Source: Chengkuizengella axinellae (lineage in GTDB: Bacteria > Bacillota > Bacilli > Paenibacillales > KCTC-33759). From it: DNA of 64,000 bases. Under the pieces are notes generated by a model. It ran no database searches. It was not told where the DNA came from and saw only the letters and a program-made list of their open reading frames with translations. This document shows positions 27,540 to 36,375 of this stretch, one piece after another (the stretch's first letter is position 1; each line of letters begins with the position of its first letter). The translations under genes were made by a program, and so were the position numbers. Location: positions 1 through 64,000 of the forward strand of contig NZ_JAVAMP010000013.1 of NCBI RefSeq assembly GCF_030730905.1. Direction: 5' to 3'.

Positions 27540-27667
27540 GCTTATTATAATATCAACAGAAGCGAAGAAAACTTCGATATGCCAATAAACATCTGAAAGG
27601 ATTGAGTGATTTTCTTCTATTGCCAATAATATAAATAAGTATCTTCTTTCATTGGAGCGAGTCAAAT

Positions 27668-28699
27668 ATGGAAAATATTCATCAAATTTTAAATGCCATT
27701 CAGAACACATCAAATAGTCATGTATTGGCCACTATTATTCATGTTGAAGGTACAGCTTATCTAAAAGAAGGAACCACGATGCTTTTTCAAGATGACGGCA
27801 CACAAATAGGGATGTTAAGTGCAGGTTGTCTCGAGAGCGACCTTTCGATCAGAGTCAAAGATGTTTTTATTGATGGCAATCCTCGCACAATGCTATATGA
27901 TATGAGTGATGAAACGGATATCTCTTGGGGACAAGGAACAGGGTGCAATGGGAATTTATATATTACCATAGAGCTTGTGGATCAAAAACTTAAGGCAAAT
28001 CTACTTACATTAAAGAAATGTCTAGAGGAAGGTGTTCCTGTCCAACACATTAAAACACTGACTAAGGATTTAGAGCTAATTTCTAACTTTTTTTACTCCT
28101 CTTATATAAATAGATTTAGAGATTGGCATGTTGATTTGCCAGCTGCTATTATGCAGGTTAAAAAAAGAAATCAAAGCGGTGTTTATAAAAGTAATCATTT
28201 CCCACTCCCCATTTACACGCATCTTTTTTTACCCAAACCCCGATTAGTGATTTTTGGAGCAGGACCCGATGTAAAACCACTTGTTGATTTTGCTGCACAA
28301 ACAGGATATTCCGTAACCGTATGTGACTCGAATGTTGAAATATGCAACAAGTACCACTTTCCTAATGGAAGTCAATTCCTCACAGAAACTCCCAAAAAAG
28401 CAATAGAACAATTAAACCTCACTTCACATGATTTTATTATTATCATGACCCACCATTTTCAAAAAGATCAAGAAATCTTGTCTTCCCTTATTCATAAAAA
28501 CCTTCGATATTTGGGGATTCTTGGACCCCGTTATCGTACTGGAAAATTATTAGGTCATGCTAATATCCCATCACATCTCCACTCCCCTATTGGGCTCTCA
28601 ATAGGAGCAAATGGACCCCATGAAATTGCCATTAGTATTCTTGCTGAGTTAATTCAATGTTTGAATCATCCCTCTCCAAATCCTGAGGTAAGCAGATGA
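27668..28699 (+). CDS. pucA: XdhC/CoxI-family molybdenum hydroxylase maturation protein
   Basis: A 343-residue chaperone that binds molybdenum cofactor and helps insert its sulfurated form into xanthine-dehydrogenase-type enzymes. N-terminal XdhC_CoxI domain: 'HVLATIIHVEGTAYLKEGTTMLF' and 'GMLSAGCLESDLSIRV'. The C-terminal Rossmann domain carries 'LVIFGAGPDVKPLVDFAAQTGYSVTVCD' and 'YLGILGPRYRTGKLL' and 'IGLSIGANGPHEIAISILAELI'. Its stop overlaps the next start by 4 bp. Equivalent to B. subtilis PucA by family and context. Confidence 0.9.
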   Translation: MENIHQILNAIQNTSNSHVLATIIHVEGTAYLKEGTTMLFQDDGTQIGMLSAGCLESDLSIRVKDVFIDGNPRTMLYDMSDETDISWGQGTGCNGNLYITIELVDQKLKANLLTLKKCLEEGVPVQHIKTLTKDLELISNFFYSSYINRFRDWHVDLPAAIMQVKKRNQSGVYKSNHFPLPIYTHLFLPKPRLVIFGAGPDVKPLVDFAAQTGYSVTVCDSNVEICNKYHFPNGSQFLTETPKKAIEQLNLTSHDFIIIMTHHFQKDQEILSSLIHKNLRYLGILGPRYRTGKLLGHANIPSHLHSPIGLSIGANGPHEIAISILAELIQCLNHPSPNPEVSR

Positions 28700-29340
28700 A
28701 GAACAAGCAGGTTATAGGAATTTATCTTGCCGCAGGAAAAAGCAGCCGGATGGGATGCAACAAATTAAAATTACCATTAGACAACTATAACGAAACTCTT
28801 GGTAGTATAGCTTTTAAAGTCGCTTTGCACTCTTCACTGGACCACCTTATCGTTGTAACAAATGAAGAAGATTCACTTGGATGGAGTTCACCTACTTTTC
28901 TTTCAGCTCCATATCGAAGCAAATGGACTCATCTTCGTTGTAAATCTTCAGCTGAAGGTCAATCAGGTTCAATCAAATGCGGTCTGCATAAGGCATTGGA
29001 ATTAAAACCAGAAGCTATTATGATCATGCTAGCTGATCAACCTTTCATCACTGTAGAAATGATCAATAGCATCATCGATGAGTACATGAATCAAAAGTCA
29101 GCTTATTTTATTGCTTCTTCTTATCAAAATACAATAAGACCACCTATCCTATGTTCACATAAAATGTTTAGGCTACTTATGCACTTAGAAGGTGATAAAG
29201 GTGCACGGTACATATTAAGAAAAAAAGAATGGAGAGAAAAAGGAATTGTCCTTCATTTTGAAAACCCAATTCCCTTTTTAGATGTGGATACAATAGAGGA
29301 TTATTTATACGCTAACAATATAAAAGGAACTTTAGAATAG
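28696..29340 (+). CDS. pucB: MobA-like nucleotidyltransferase for molybdenum cofactor
   Basis: A 214-residue NTP transferase that probably converts Mo-molybdopterin to the CMP (cytosine dinucleotide) form used by hydroxylases, as MocA and PucB are thought to do. Nucleotide-binding start 'GIYLAAGKSSRMGCNKLKLPL', then 'EGQSGSIKCGL' and the metal-binding 'ALMIMLADQPF'-type segment ('MLADQPFITVEMI'). It overlaps the XdhC gene by 4 bp. Its 3' end overlaps the convergent threonine-synthase-like gene by 9 bp. Confidence 0.88.
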   Translation: MKNKQVIGIYLAAGKSSRMGCNKLKLPLDNYNETLGSIAFKVALHSSLDHLIVVTNEEDSLGWSSPTFLSAPYRSKWTHLRCKSSAEGQSGSIKCGLHKALELKPEAIMIMLADQPFITVEMINSIIDEYMNQKSAYFIASSYQNTIRPPILCSHKMFRLLMHLEGDKGARYILRKKEWREKGIVLHFENPIPFLDVDTIEDYLYANNIKGTLE

Positions 29341-30594
29341 ACTTTTGTAACTTTCTGTAGTCAAATCATATGGCTGCACCTTGTTTTGAAAAGCAGCATG
29401 CACTTGATCTGTTAAGTGATAGTCATTCAATATCTCAGTATCCTTTAAGATATTCCCTGTCAATATGCACAATGCAGTCTCATCTTTATGTAGCACTCTT
29501 TCTGAAATCAGTTTATGTATACCTGCAATGGTCGCAGCTGATGCTGGTTCACATCCTACACCACTCTTATCAACAATCGCCTTTGCATCAAGAATCTCTT
29601 CATCTGTTACTGAAATGGAGACCCCGTTTGTATCAATAAGAGATTGCAGTGCTTTTTTCCAGCTAGGAGGGTTACCAATATTTAATGCAGAAGCAAGGGT
29701 GTAAGGTGACGATTCTGGCTCTATCTCATTTTCATGACCGATGAACATTTTATGAAAAGGACTTGCACCTTCCGCTTGTATTATAGCTATTCGAGGTAAT
29801 TTATTTATAAATCCAAGTGTAAATAAATCATAAAGTCCTTTCCCTAAAGCTGATGCATTGCTTAATGCTCCTCCAGGGACAATAATCCATTCAGGCAATT
29901 CCCAATTCAAATATTGTGCTGCTTCATATACGATGCTTTTTTGACCTTCAATTCTAAAAGGGTTAATTGAATTACAAACATATAGACCAAGATGTTCACT
30001 ATTTTTCTCTAAAAATTGAATACCATCATCATAAGTTCCTTCAAAAGAATAAACTTTTGCACCATAAGCTAACGTTTGTAAAACTTTATTCATTGAGATA
30101 TGTTGATTTGGAACAAATACATACGATTCAACATTAGACATCGCAGCATACATCGCTAATGAAGAAGAGGTATTCCCAGTAGAACTGCACGCATATTTCT
30201 TATATCCTAATGATCTACCGTGTGAAACTGCAACAGTCATCCCGTTATCCTTAAATGAACCACTAGGATTTTCACTTTGAGCTTTTAACCAAACCTTCCT
30301 AAGTCCAGTGTACTGATTGACCAATTCTGAAGTATACAAACCTGTATTACCTTCATTTTTAGAAACAATGAAATGATCAGGTAATTCAGGATAAATAAGT
30401 TCTTTATATCTCCAAACTCCACTTGTATAACAGGTCATCCGCTCTGAAAGTCGTTGATGAAATAAATTCTTCAATGCATCAACATCAACATTTTTAAAAT
30501 CTTGCATAATATCAAACAAACCTCCGCATGAACATCGATATTGAGATCGGTCGAAAAAGAATTGCTTCTCACAATCAATACAACGTATCTTCAT
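29332..30594 (-). CDS. thrC: Threonine synthase-like PLP enzyme
   Basis: A 420-residue fold-type II PLP enzyme. It has an N-terminal zinc-ribbon-like start ('CIDCEKQFF', 'YRCSCGGLFD'), then 'SKNEGNTGLYTSELV', the PLP lysine in 'ENPSGSFKDNGMTVAVS' and the phosphate-binding 'SSTGNTSSSLAMYAA', and 'IIVPGGALSNASALGKGL'. The family converts O-phosphohomoserine to threonine; related ligases make other amino acids. It lies on the opposite strand inside the puc-like locus and no hom or thrB gene is adjacent, so a non-canonical substrate is possible. Confidence 0.85.
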   Translation of the reverse strand: MKIRCIDCEKQFFFDRSQYRCSCGGLFDIMQDFKNVDVDALKNLFHQRLSERMTCYTSGVWRYKELIYPELPDHFIVSKNEGNTGLYTSELVNQYTGLRKVWLKAQSENPSGSFKDNGMTVAVSHGRSLGYKKYACSSTGNTSSSLAMYAAMSNVESYVFVPNQHISMNKVLQTLAYGAKVYSFEGTYDDGIQFLEKNSEHLGLYVCNSINPFRIEGQKSIVYEAAQYLNWELPEWIIVPGGALSNASALGKGLYDLFTLGFINKLPRIAIIQAEGASPFHKMFIGHENEIEPESSPYTLASALNIGNPPSWKKALQSLIDTNGVSISVTDEEILDAKAIVDKSGVGCEPASAATIAGIHKLISERVLHKDETALCILTGNILKDTEILNDYHLTDQVHAAFQNKVQPYDLTTESYKSLF

Positions 30595-30750
30595 TTTTTC
30601 GGGATATGAACTTAATCCCTCTCACCTCTCTATATATAAATGTTATTGCATAAGAACCGCTACAATATTACAATAACAACTAAAATCAGATAAATATAAT
30701 ATATCTTTCTTTACTATTAATAACTTTTACTTATGAATAGAGGTGAGGAA

Positions 30751-31638
30751 ATGAACCTTCATGGATTAAGGTTGTTTTATATGGTTTCAGAACATAAGAG
30801 TGTTACTCTCGCTGCACAGGAGCTCAATATCAGTCAACCCGCTGTAACATCACAAATTAAAAAACTAGAACAGGAAATTGGGTTCACTTTAATTGCTCCA
30901 AAAGGGCGTGGGATCTTACTGACTGAAGAGGGAAAACAGATTGCAAAACAAGCTAAAAGACTGTATTCACTTGAATCGGAAATTGAAACACAGGTTAAAC
31001 AAATGAAAGAAGGTTTAGTTGGGAAATTACACATCGCAGCCACCTATCTTCCTGCAAACTTTTTACTCCCAAAATGGATCGCAGAGTATAAACGTAAATT
31101 TCCTCATATTCAAATTGAATTAACCACAACTAATTCACACCATGCATTAATACACTTAATCAATTATGAAACAGAAGTGGCCTTTATAGGAGGACAAGAA
31201 GAACTTCACCCACTTGTCAACAGAACCGTACTGTTTGAAGATGAAATGTGGTTTGTAGTGCATAAAGATCATAAACTCGCTTCTAAATCCGTTTCTTTGG
31301 GAGAAATTATTCATGAACCGTTTGTTTTTAGAGAAAAAGGAAGCTGGGCAAGAGAAAAACTTCTTTCAATATGCAATGTGTACAATGTTGGTCAACCTAC
31401 TATTGGATTGCAAATGAATGGTATAAATGAAACGATCAGAGCTGTACTTGAAGGTTTTGGCATTACATTTGTTTCATCTCTTGAGGTTGCAGAACATATT
31501 CAACGAGGAGATCTAGCAAAGGTTCATGTAGAGGGAATCCTCTTGAAAAACCCCATTTCAATTTGTACTAGAAAAAATGATACGCTTAGTGTGAGTACAC
31601 AAAAATTCATAAATGTGACGAAATCTTTACTAACTTGA
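30751..31638 (+). CDS. LysR-family transcriptional regulator
   Basis: A 295-residue regulator: N-terminal HTH 'LRLFYMVSEHKSVTLAAQELNISQPAVTSQIKKLEQEIGFTLI', linker helix, then a periplasmic-binding-protein-like effector domain ('GKLHIAATYLPANFLLPKWI'). ATG at 30751 follows GAGGTGAGG; the in-frame ATG six codons earlier overlaps that site. It is divergent from the threonine-synthase-like gene and co-directional with the hydroxylase subunit genes 208 nt downstream, so either could be its target. Confidence 0.9.
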   Translation: MNLHGLRLFYMVSEHKSVTLAAQELNISQPAVTSQIKKLEQEIGFTLIAPKGRGILLTEEGKQIAKQAKRLYSLESEIETQVKQMKEGLVGKLHIAATYLPANFLLPKWIAEYKRKFPHIQIELTTTNSHHALIHLINYETEVAFIGGQEELHPLVNRTVLFEDEMWFVVHKDHKLASKSVSLGEIIHEPFVFREKGSWAREKLLSICNVYNVGQPTIGLQMNGINETIRAVLEGFGITFVSSLEVAEHIQRGDLAKVHVEGILLKNPISICTRKNDTLSVSTQKFINVTKSLLT

Positions 31639-31707
31639 TCTTATATTATTTCATTTAATTGCATTCCGATAAAGTATTAAACCATTATCTCCCCTAATAC
31701 ATTAATA

Positions 31708-31825
31708 ATAAAGAGAATCTAACTCTCAGACTAGTACCGGATGCACTGACCCTGCTATTACCACATGGACATGGTAGTTTTAGCAAGGGTGTAAACGTTA
31801 AAGTTAGATGACCTTATCAGGTGAA
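31708..31825 (+). repeat. Family B repeat, copy 2 (long form)
   Basis: Same ends as copies 1 and 3 (ATAAAGAGAATCTAACT ... AAGTTAGATGACCTTATCAGGTGAA). The middle is replaced by ACCCTGCTA, a CCACATGGACATGG hairpin and TAGCAAGGGT. It ends ~20 nt before the Mo-subunit start, inside the presumed leader of the hydroxylase operon. Confidence 0.7.
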
Positions 31826-31846
31826 CCTTTTAAAGGGGGAAAATGG

Positions 31847-34177
31847 ATGGAGACGATTGGAAAGAGTATCATTCGTAAAGAAGCTTTGGATAAAGTTACT
31901 GGCACAGCCAAGTATACCTCTGATCATCTCTCCTTGCCTATGCTTCATGCAAAAATGGTAATCAGCCCCTACGCGCATGCAAATATAACGCACATTGATC
32001 TATCTGAAGCATGGAAAATACCTGGTGTGCGGGCTATACTGGCAGGAGAAAAATTCCCTCTCACTGGAGAAGAAATTCGCGATCGTCCTCCCATTGCCTA
32101 TGATAAAGTCCGTTATTGTGGAGAAGTTGTTGCTGTTATTGTGGCTGACAGTCCAGCTATTGCTAAAAGAGCCTCAAGCTTAATCAAAGTCAACTACGAA
32201 CCTCTTCCTGTTGTGAATTCTCCTAATCAAGCATATGAGAACAATGCTCCTGTAGTTCATGAAAATATAGATTCATATGAACGTATTAAAAACGTATATC
32301 CAGAAGTAAATACAAACATAGCAAATCGCACAAAGATCCGTAAAGGTGATATGGAGTTAGGTTGGCAGCGGACTGAAATTGTTGTTGAGGCTGATTTCTC
32401 CTTTTCCCCGTCCGATCATGCTGCGATGGAAACAAGGTGTGTGATTGCAGAAATTCGTGAGGATGAAACCGTTGTAATCACCTCCTCATCCCAATCTCCT
32501 TTTATGATAAAAAAATTATTGCATGTTTATTTCCATATTGATATAGGAAAGATCGTTGTAAATGTACCGTTAGTAGGCGGTGCTTATGGGGGAAAAGCTT
32601 CTGTTCAATTAGAACTTATAGCTTATTTAGCTTCAAAAGCCGTCCATGGCAGAAAAGTCAAAATTTTAAACTCAAGAGAAGAAGATTTAATTACTTCTCC
32701 TGTACATATAGGATTAGATGCAACCATAAAACTCGGATGCTCAAGGGATGGAGTACTCCAAGCTGCTGAAATATTATATTTATTTGATGGCGGAGCATAT
32801 TCTGATAAAGCAGTTGACATCAGTCGTGCAGGCGCTGTGGATTGTACAGGACCTTATCGTATCAACAATATTCAATGCGACGCTCTATGTATGTATACAA
32901 ACCATCCTTATGCTGCACCTTTTAGAGGATTTGGACATTCAGAGGTGATGTTTGTATTCGAAAGAACGATGGATATGTTGGCAAAAAAATTGAAAATGGA
33001 TCCAATTGAACTTAGGTTGATCAATGCAATTAAACCTGGAGATACAACACCTACACAACTAGCCGTGAATAAAAGCAACGTAGGAAATGTATCTGAGTGC
33101 ATTTTAAAATTAAAAAAAATCATGAATTGGGATGAAGGTAGTATCAAGCAGGTCAGCAATACAAAAGTTCGATCTAAAGGAATCTGCTGCACATGGAAAA
33201 ACTCAACAATAGATCCTGATGCGAGTTCTGGTGTTACTCTTACTTTTAATCCAGACGGTAGCATCAACATCATTTCTGGGGTTGTAGAAATCGGAACAGG
33301 GACCAAATCCGTTCTCGCTCAAATGTTGGCGGAAAAATTGAAAATGGACGTTCGTCAAATTTATGTTCAGATGGAAGTGAATACTAAGTCCACTCCTGAT
33401 CATTGGAAAACGGTATCAAGCCGAGGTAGTTTTATGGCTGGAAGGGCTCTTCTTAATGCTGCGGATGATATTATTAGGCAATTAAAAGATCTGACCGCAT
33501 GTATATTAAGATGCTCCAAAGTAGATTTAGAGGTTGGATTAGGGAAAGTTTATTTAAAAGATACCCCTGATATATTTTTAAATATAAAGGACATTTGTTA
33601 TGGATATATGTATCCTAATGGAAATGCCATTGGCGGTCAAATCATTGGGAGAGGAACATATATTCAAAGACGTGTAACTTATTTAGATCCAGAAACAGGA
33701 GCTGGAAATCCTGGTCCAGAATGGACTGTTGCGGCACAAGGCATAGAGTTGGAATTCGATCTATTAGATTACACCTATAACGTCATTCGAGCAGCAACTG
33801 TTGTAGATGTTGGAAAAGTATTAAATGAAAAAACAGCTTTAGGTCAAATCATCGGCGGAATGAGCATGGGGATTAGTTTTGCGGGAAGAGAAACATTCCA
33901 ATTTGATCAAGCTGGAAGAATCCTTAATCCCCAACTAAGAACCTATCGACCACTTCGATATGGTGAACATCCAAAGTATGAAGTAGAGTTTGTTGAAACT
34001 CCTGTCATTGATGGACCCTACGGTGCCCGTAGTGCAGGAGAACACGGTTTAATAGGTATGCCCGCCGCTTTGGCAAATAGTTTATCTGCAGCTGCAGAAG
34101 TAGATTTGAATCAACTGCCCCTTATTCCAGAATTAATTTGGAAAACGAAAGAAGGTGCTGTAGATGATTCCCTTTAA
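31847..34177 (+). CDS. pucD: Molybdenum hydroxylase large subunit (xanthine dehydrogenase family)
   Basis: A 776-residue catalytic subunit binding molybdopterin. It has the N-terminal Ald_Xan_dh domain ('DKVTGTAKYTSDH', 'YCGEVVAVIVADS'), the Moco-binding domain with 'APFRGFGHSEVMFVFERTMDMLAKKLKMDPIELRL', and 'EIGTGTKSVLAQM'. The catalytic Glu is in 'GARSAGEHGLIGMPAALANS'. Well-studied xanthine dehydrogenases have a different residue pattern after FRGFG, so the substrate may be a related N-heterocycle. ATG at 31847 follows AAAGGGGG; the ATG at 31808 lies inside repeat B. Overlaps pucC by 14 bp. Confidence 0.9.
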   Translation: METIGKSIIRKEALDKVTGTAKYTSDHLSLPMLHAKMVISPYAHANITHIDLSEAWKIPGVRAILAGEKFPLTGEEIRDRPPIAYDKVRYCGEVVAVIVADSPAIAKRASSLIKVNYEPLPVVNSPNQAYENNAPVVHENIDSYERIKNVYPEVNTNIANRTKIRKGDMELGWQRTEIVVEADFSFSPSDHAAMETRCVIAEIREDETVVITSSSQSPFMIKKLLHVYFHIDIGKIVVNVPLVGGAYGGKASVQLELIAYLASKAVHGRKVKILNSREEDLITSPVHIGLDATIKLGCSRDGVLQAAEILYLFDGGAYSDKAVDISRAGAVDCTGPYRINNIQCDALCMYTNHPYAAPFRGFGHSEVMFVFERTMDMLAKKLKMDPIELRLINAIKPGDTTPTQLAVNKSNVGNVSECILKLKKIMNWDEGSIKQVSNTKVRSKGICCTWKNSTIDPDASSGVTLTFNPDGSINIISGVVEIGTGTKSVLAQMLAEKLKMDVRQIYVQMEVNTKSTPDHWKTVSSRGSFMAGRALLNAADDIIRQLKDLTACILRCSKVDLEVGLGKVYLKDTPDIFLNIKDICYGYMYPNGNAIGGQIIGRGTYIQRRVTYLDPETGAGNPGPEWTVAAQGIELEFDLLDYTYNVIRAATVVDVGKVLNEKTALGQIIGGMSMGISFAGRETFQFDQAGRILNPQLRTYRPLRYGEHPKYEVEFVETPVIDGPYGARSAGEHGLIGMPAALANSLSAAAEVDLNQLPLIPELIWKTKEGAVDDSL

Positions 34178-35045
34178 TTTTGAATATTATAAACCCTCTT
34201 CTATACATGAGGCAGTCCAATTATTCCAAAGGTTGGACACTGAGGAAAAACAGCCAATTTATTATTCAGGAGGCACAGAAATCATCTCCCTTGCACGCAT
34301 CAATATACTGTATACAAAAGCCATTATTGATATCAAATCCATTCCAGAATGTAATGTTCTACATCTCGAAAAGGATCAATTGGTCTTGGGAGCTTGTCTT
34401 CCCTTAACTGAAATTGAAGAATCCAACTTTTATCCGCTTTTAACTAAAACCATTCAAGAAATTGCAGATCGTACTGCTCGAAACAAAATCACAATTGGTG
34501 GAAACATTTGCGGTCAAATCTTTTATCGCGAGGCAATATTACCTTTTTTAATTTCAAACAGTCAAGTTGTTATAGCAGGGATTCATGGAATAAAAACAAT
34601 GCCTATACAACAAGTTTTTCACCAACATCTTCATTTAAAAAAAGGAGAGTTCCTAGTTCAAATGATCACAGAAAAAGCGGACCTTCACTTGCCATTCATC
34701 AGTATAAAAAAAAGGCAACAATGGGATACAGGTTATCCTCTAATTACCGTTACAGCTGCTAAAAAGCCATCTTCTTCCTTCATTGAAAATTCCTCAAACC
34801 AATCATTAACCAACTATGAACGTATCCAAATTGCATTTAGTGGTTTAAACCCGTTTCCTTATCGCTCTGAAGAAATTGAAAGAGATTTAAACCAACAGCA
34901 TCTGTCTCTTGAACAAAAAGTTGATCTAGCTACATCACATCTACCAGAACCCATCCTAGACGATTTTGAAGGGTCAGCACAATATAGAAAGTTTGTAATG
35001 AAAAACACATTGCAACATGTATTAAGTACACTGGAGGTTCAATAA
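34164..35045 (+). CDS. pucC: Molybdenum hydroxylase FAD-binding subunit
   Basis: A 293-residue subunit of the CoxM/XdhB type that passes electrons from the 2Fe-2S clusters through FAD. It has 'YSGGTEIISLARI' (FAD motif I), 'ADRTARNKITIGGNICGQIFYREAI' (motif II) and the C-terminal CO_deh_flav_C domain ('IQIAFSGLNPFPYRSEEIE'). Start overlaps the Mo subunit and the stop precedes pucE by 1 nt, so the three are translated as a unit. Confidence 0.9.
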   Translation: MIPFNFEYYKPSSIHEAVQLFQRLDTEEKQPIYYSGGTEIISLARINILYTKAIIDIKSIPECNVLHLEKDQLVLGACLPLTEIEESNFYPLLTKTIQEIADRTARNKITIGGNICGQIFYREAILPFLISNSQVVIAGIHGIKTMPIQQVFHQHLHLKKGEFLVQMITEKADLHLPFISIKKRQQWDTGYPLITVTAAKKPSSSFIENSSNQSLTNYERIQIAFSGLNPFPYRSEEIERDLNQQHLSLEQKVDLATSHLPEPILDDFEGSAQYRKFVMKNTLQHVLSTLEVQ

Positions 35046-35046
35046 T

Positions 35047-35520
35047 ATGAGTCTATCCGAAGGCATGAAACATCAGTTTTATTTGAATGTAAATCAAGAG
35101 GAGCGATCTGTAGTTATTAGTCCCTCGGATATCCTCTTATCCGTTCTAAGAGAACAACTCGGATTAACGGGATCCAAACCTGGTTGTTATAACGGGGATT
35201 GTGGTGCTTGCACCATTGATATTAATGGTACACCCATAAAATCTTGTTTGATGTTGGCTATTGAAGCCATTGATAAGAATATTACTACCATCGAAGGTTT
35301 AAAAGATACACCTATTCAAAAAAGCTTTGTTGAGCATTTTGCTTTTCAATGCGGTTATTGCACACCAGGCTTTATCATGAATTGTAATGCTCTAATTCAA
35401 AAACACCCTAATGCAAGCGATGAGGTCATTGAAGAATGGCTTGAATCCAATATTTGCAGATGTACTGGCTATAAAGAAATTGAAGAAGCAGTGAAGTCAG
35501 TTTTACATTCGAATAAGTGA
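35047..35520 (+). CDS. pucE: Molybdenum hydroxylase 2Fe-2S subunit
   Basis: A 157-residue subunit with two clusters. The plant-ferredoxin-type site is 'GSKPGCYNGDCGACTI' plus a later Cys ('KSCLM'). The second cluster has 'CGYCTPGFIMN' and 'ESNICRCTGYKEI'. All expected cysteines are present. GGAGG lies within the end of pucC. Completes a three-subunit hydroxylase. Confidence 0.93.
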   Translation: MSLSEGMKHQFYLNVNQEERSVVISPSDILLSVLREQLGLTGSKPGCYNGDCGACTIDINGTPIKSCLMLAIEAIDKNITTIEGLKDTPIQKSFVEHFAFQCGYCTPGFIMNCNALIQKHPNASDEVIEEWLESNICRCTGYKEIEEAVKSVLHSNK

Positions 35521-35580
35521 AAAAAACATTGTGTTATAACAAAATCCCCTATCAGCCACTATTCGGAGATGTATGTTATA

Positions 35581-35604
35581 AAAAAAAGCCCCCTCGGGAG
35601 CTTT
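35581..35604 (-). terminator. Terminator of the 57-residue gene
   Basis: AAAGC ... GCTTT stem with CCC/GGG inside and a run of eight T on the minus strand; it also lies just after pucE. Confidence 0.7.
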
Positions 35605-35611
35605 CCATTAA

Positions 35612-35785
35612 TTAATGTATATTCATTTTTTTATTTTCTTCAATTGTATGCATTAACTTTTTCTTAGCCTCTATCAACAATTCTGGTTGTTGATTAAAAC
35701 GAATGCCTGTCAATGCTATAGCTTCCTTCATCGTTAATTCAATCTTAATTTTCTCGTTCCCATTAGGGACTTTAACTTCATTCAT
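35612..35785 (-). CDS. Small hypothetical protein, 57 residues
   Basis: Not recognised. Begins 'MNEVKVPNGNEKIKIELTMKE', then 'AIALTGIRFNQQPELLIEAKKKL', ending in a charged helix. The ribosome site GAGGTGATCC is unusually strong, and a terminator follows, so it is probably real. The reading frame is open for 25 more codons upstream, but the ribosome site picks the ATG at 35785. Confidence 0.6.
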   Translation of the reverse strand: MNEVKVPNGNEKIKIELTMKEAIALTGIRFNQQPELLIEAKKKLMHTIEENKKMNIH

Positions 35786-36010
35786 TTGGATCACCTCACA
35801 AAGATTTTCTTTCAGCAAATTCATACTGAAAGCAAAACAAATAAAAGCGTTTACATCCATGATGCGAATCAGCTAAATCAATTGGTATTAAAGGATCCTT
35901 ACACTTTTTAATTTAACACACTATGTAAGGTTTTACAAGTGTAAATTTGAATTATTTTTAAGTTTTTTTTCACTCTTTTTCTATCCTTTTTTGACTCTAC
36001 CTTTTGTATT

Positions 36011-36038
36011 TTGCAAAAGCCATTTTTTCAGCTACAAT
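36011..36038 (+). promoter_or_regulatory. Candidate promoter of ytqA-ytqB
   Basis: TTGCAA, 16-nt spacer, TACAAT. The RNA would start near 36045, about 330 nt before ytqA. The stretch 35786-36010 upstream is AT-rich and shows no gene. Confidence 0.5.
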
Positions 36039-36044
36039 AGACTT

Positions 36045-36375
36045 TATACCTACATGAATGACCATATATGCTTAATTCAAGAAAGATAAGCTTGGGTCAT
36101 CTTCTAGATACGATTATTTCATCAAAGTTTTTATATAGAAAACATAATATACTTTATTGTTAGCAGAATCATAAGTTGTCAGCGCATGAATGAATTTGAT
36201 TATTCACTCAGACCTTTACTGCAAGGGTGTGGGGCTTAAGTTTATGCGTTGGCGCATATTACAATTATTGCTAATCGAAGTAGGTTTCATACCCGCAGAT
36301 CGAATGATAAGATATCATTAATCGTAATATTCATATATATTTAAATATTGGTCATACGAAACAAAGGAGATTATC
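36045..36375 (+). promoter_or_regulatory. Long untranslated leader before ytqA, possible structured RNA
   Basis: No reading frame fits. Between 36180 and 36300 there are paired segments: GCGCAT ... ATGCG, ATGCGTTGGCGCAT, CCTTTACTGCAAGG, GGTTTCATACC, and AATGAT ... ATCATT at the end. No T run precedes ytqA. It does not match any riboswitch consensus I know. The GCAAGGGTGT in it also occurs in repeat B copy 2. Confidence 0.4.

Noticed and set aside
27375-27713. A 112-codon minus-strand frame
   Set aside because: It runs through repeat B, two strong hairpins and the start of the XdhC gene, lacks a ribosome site and resembles no protein.
36045-36375. RNase P RNA, 6S RNA, SRP RNA or a known riboswitch before ytqA
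   Set aside because: None of the conserved sequence blocks of those RNAs could be found by eye.
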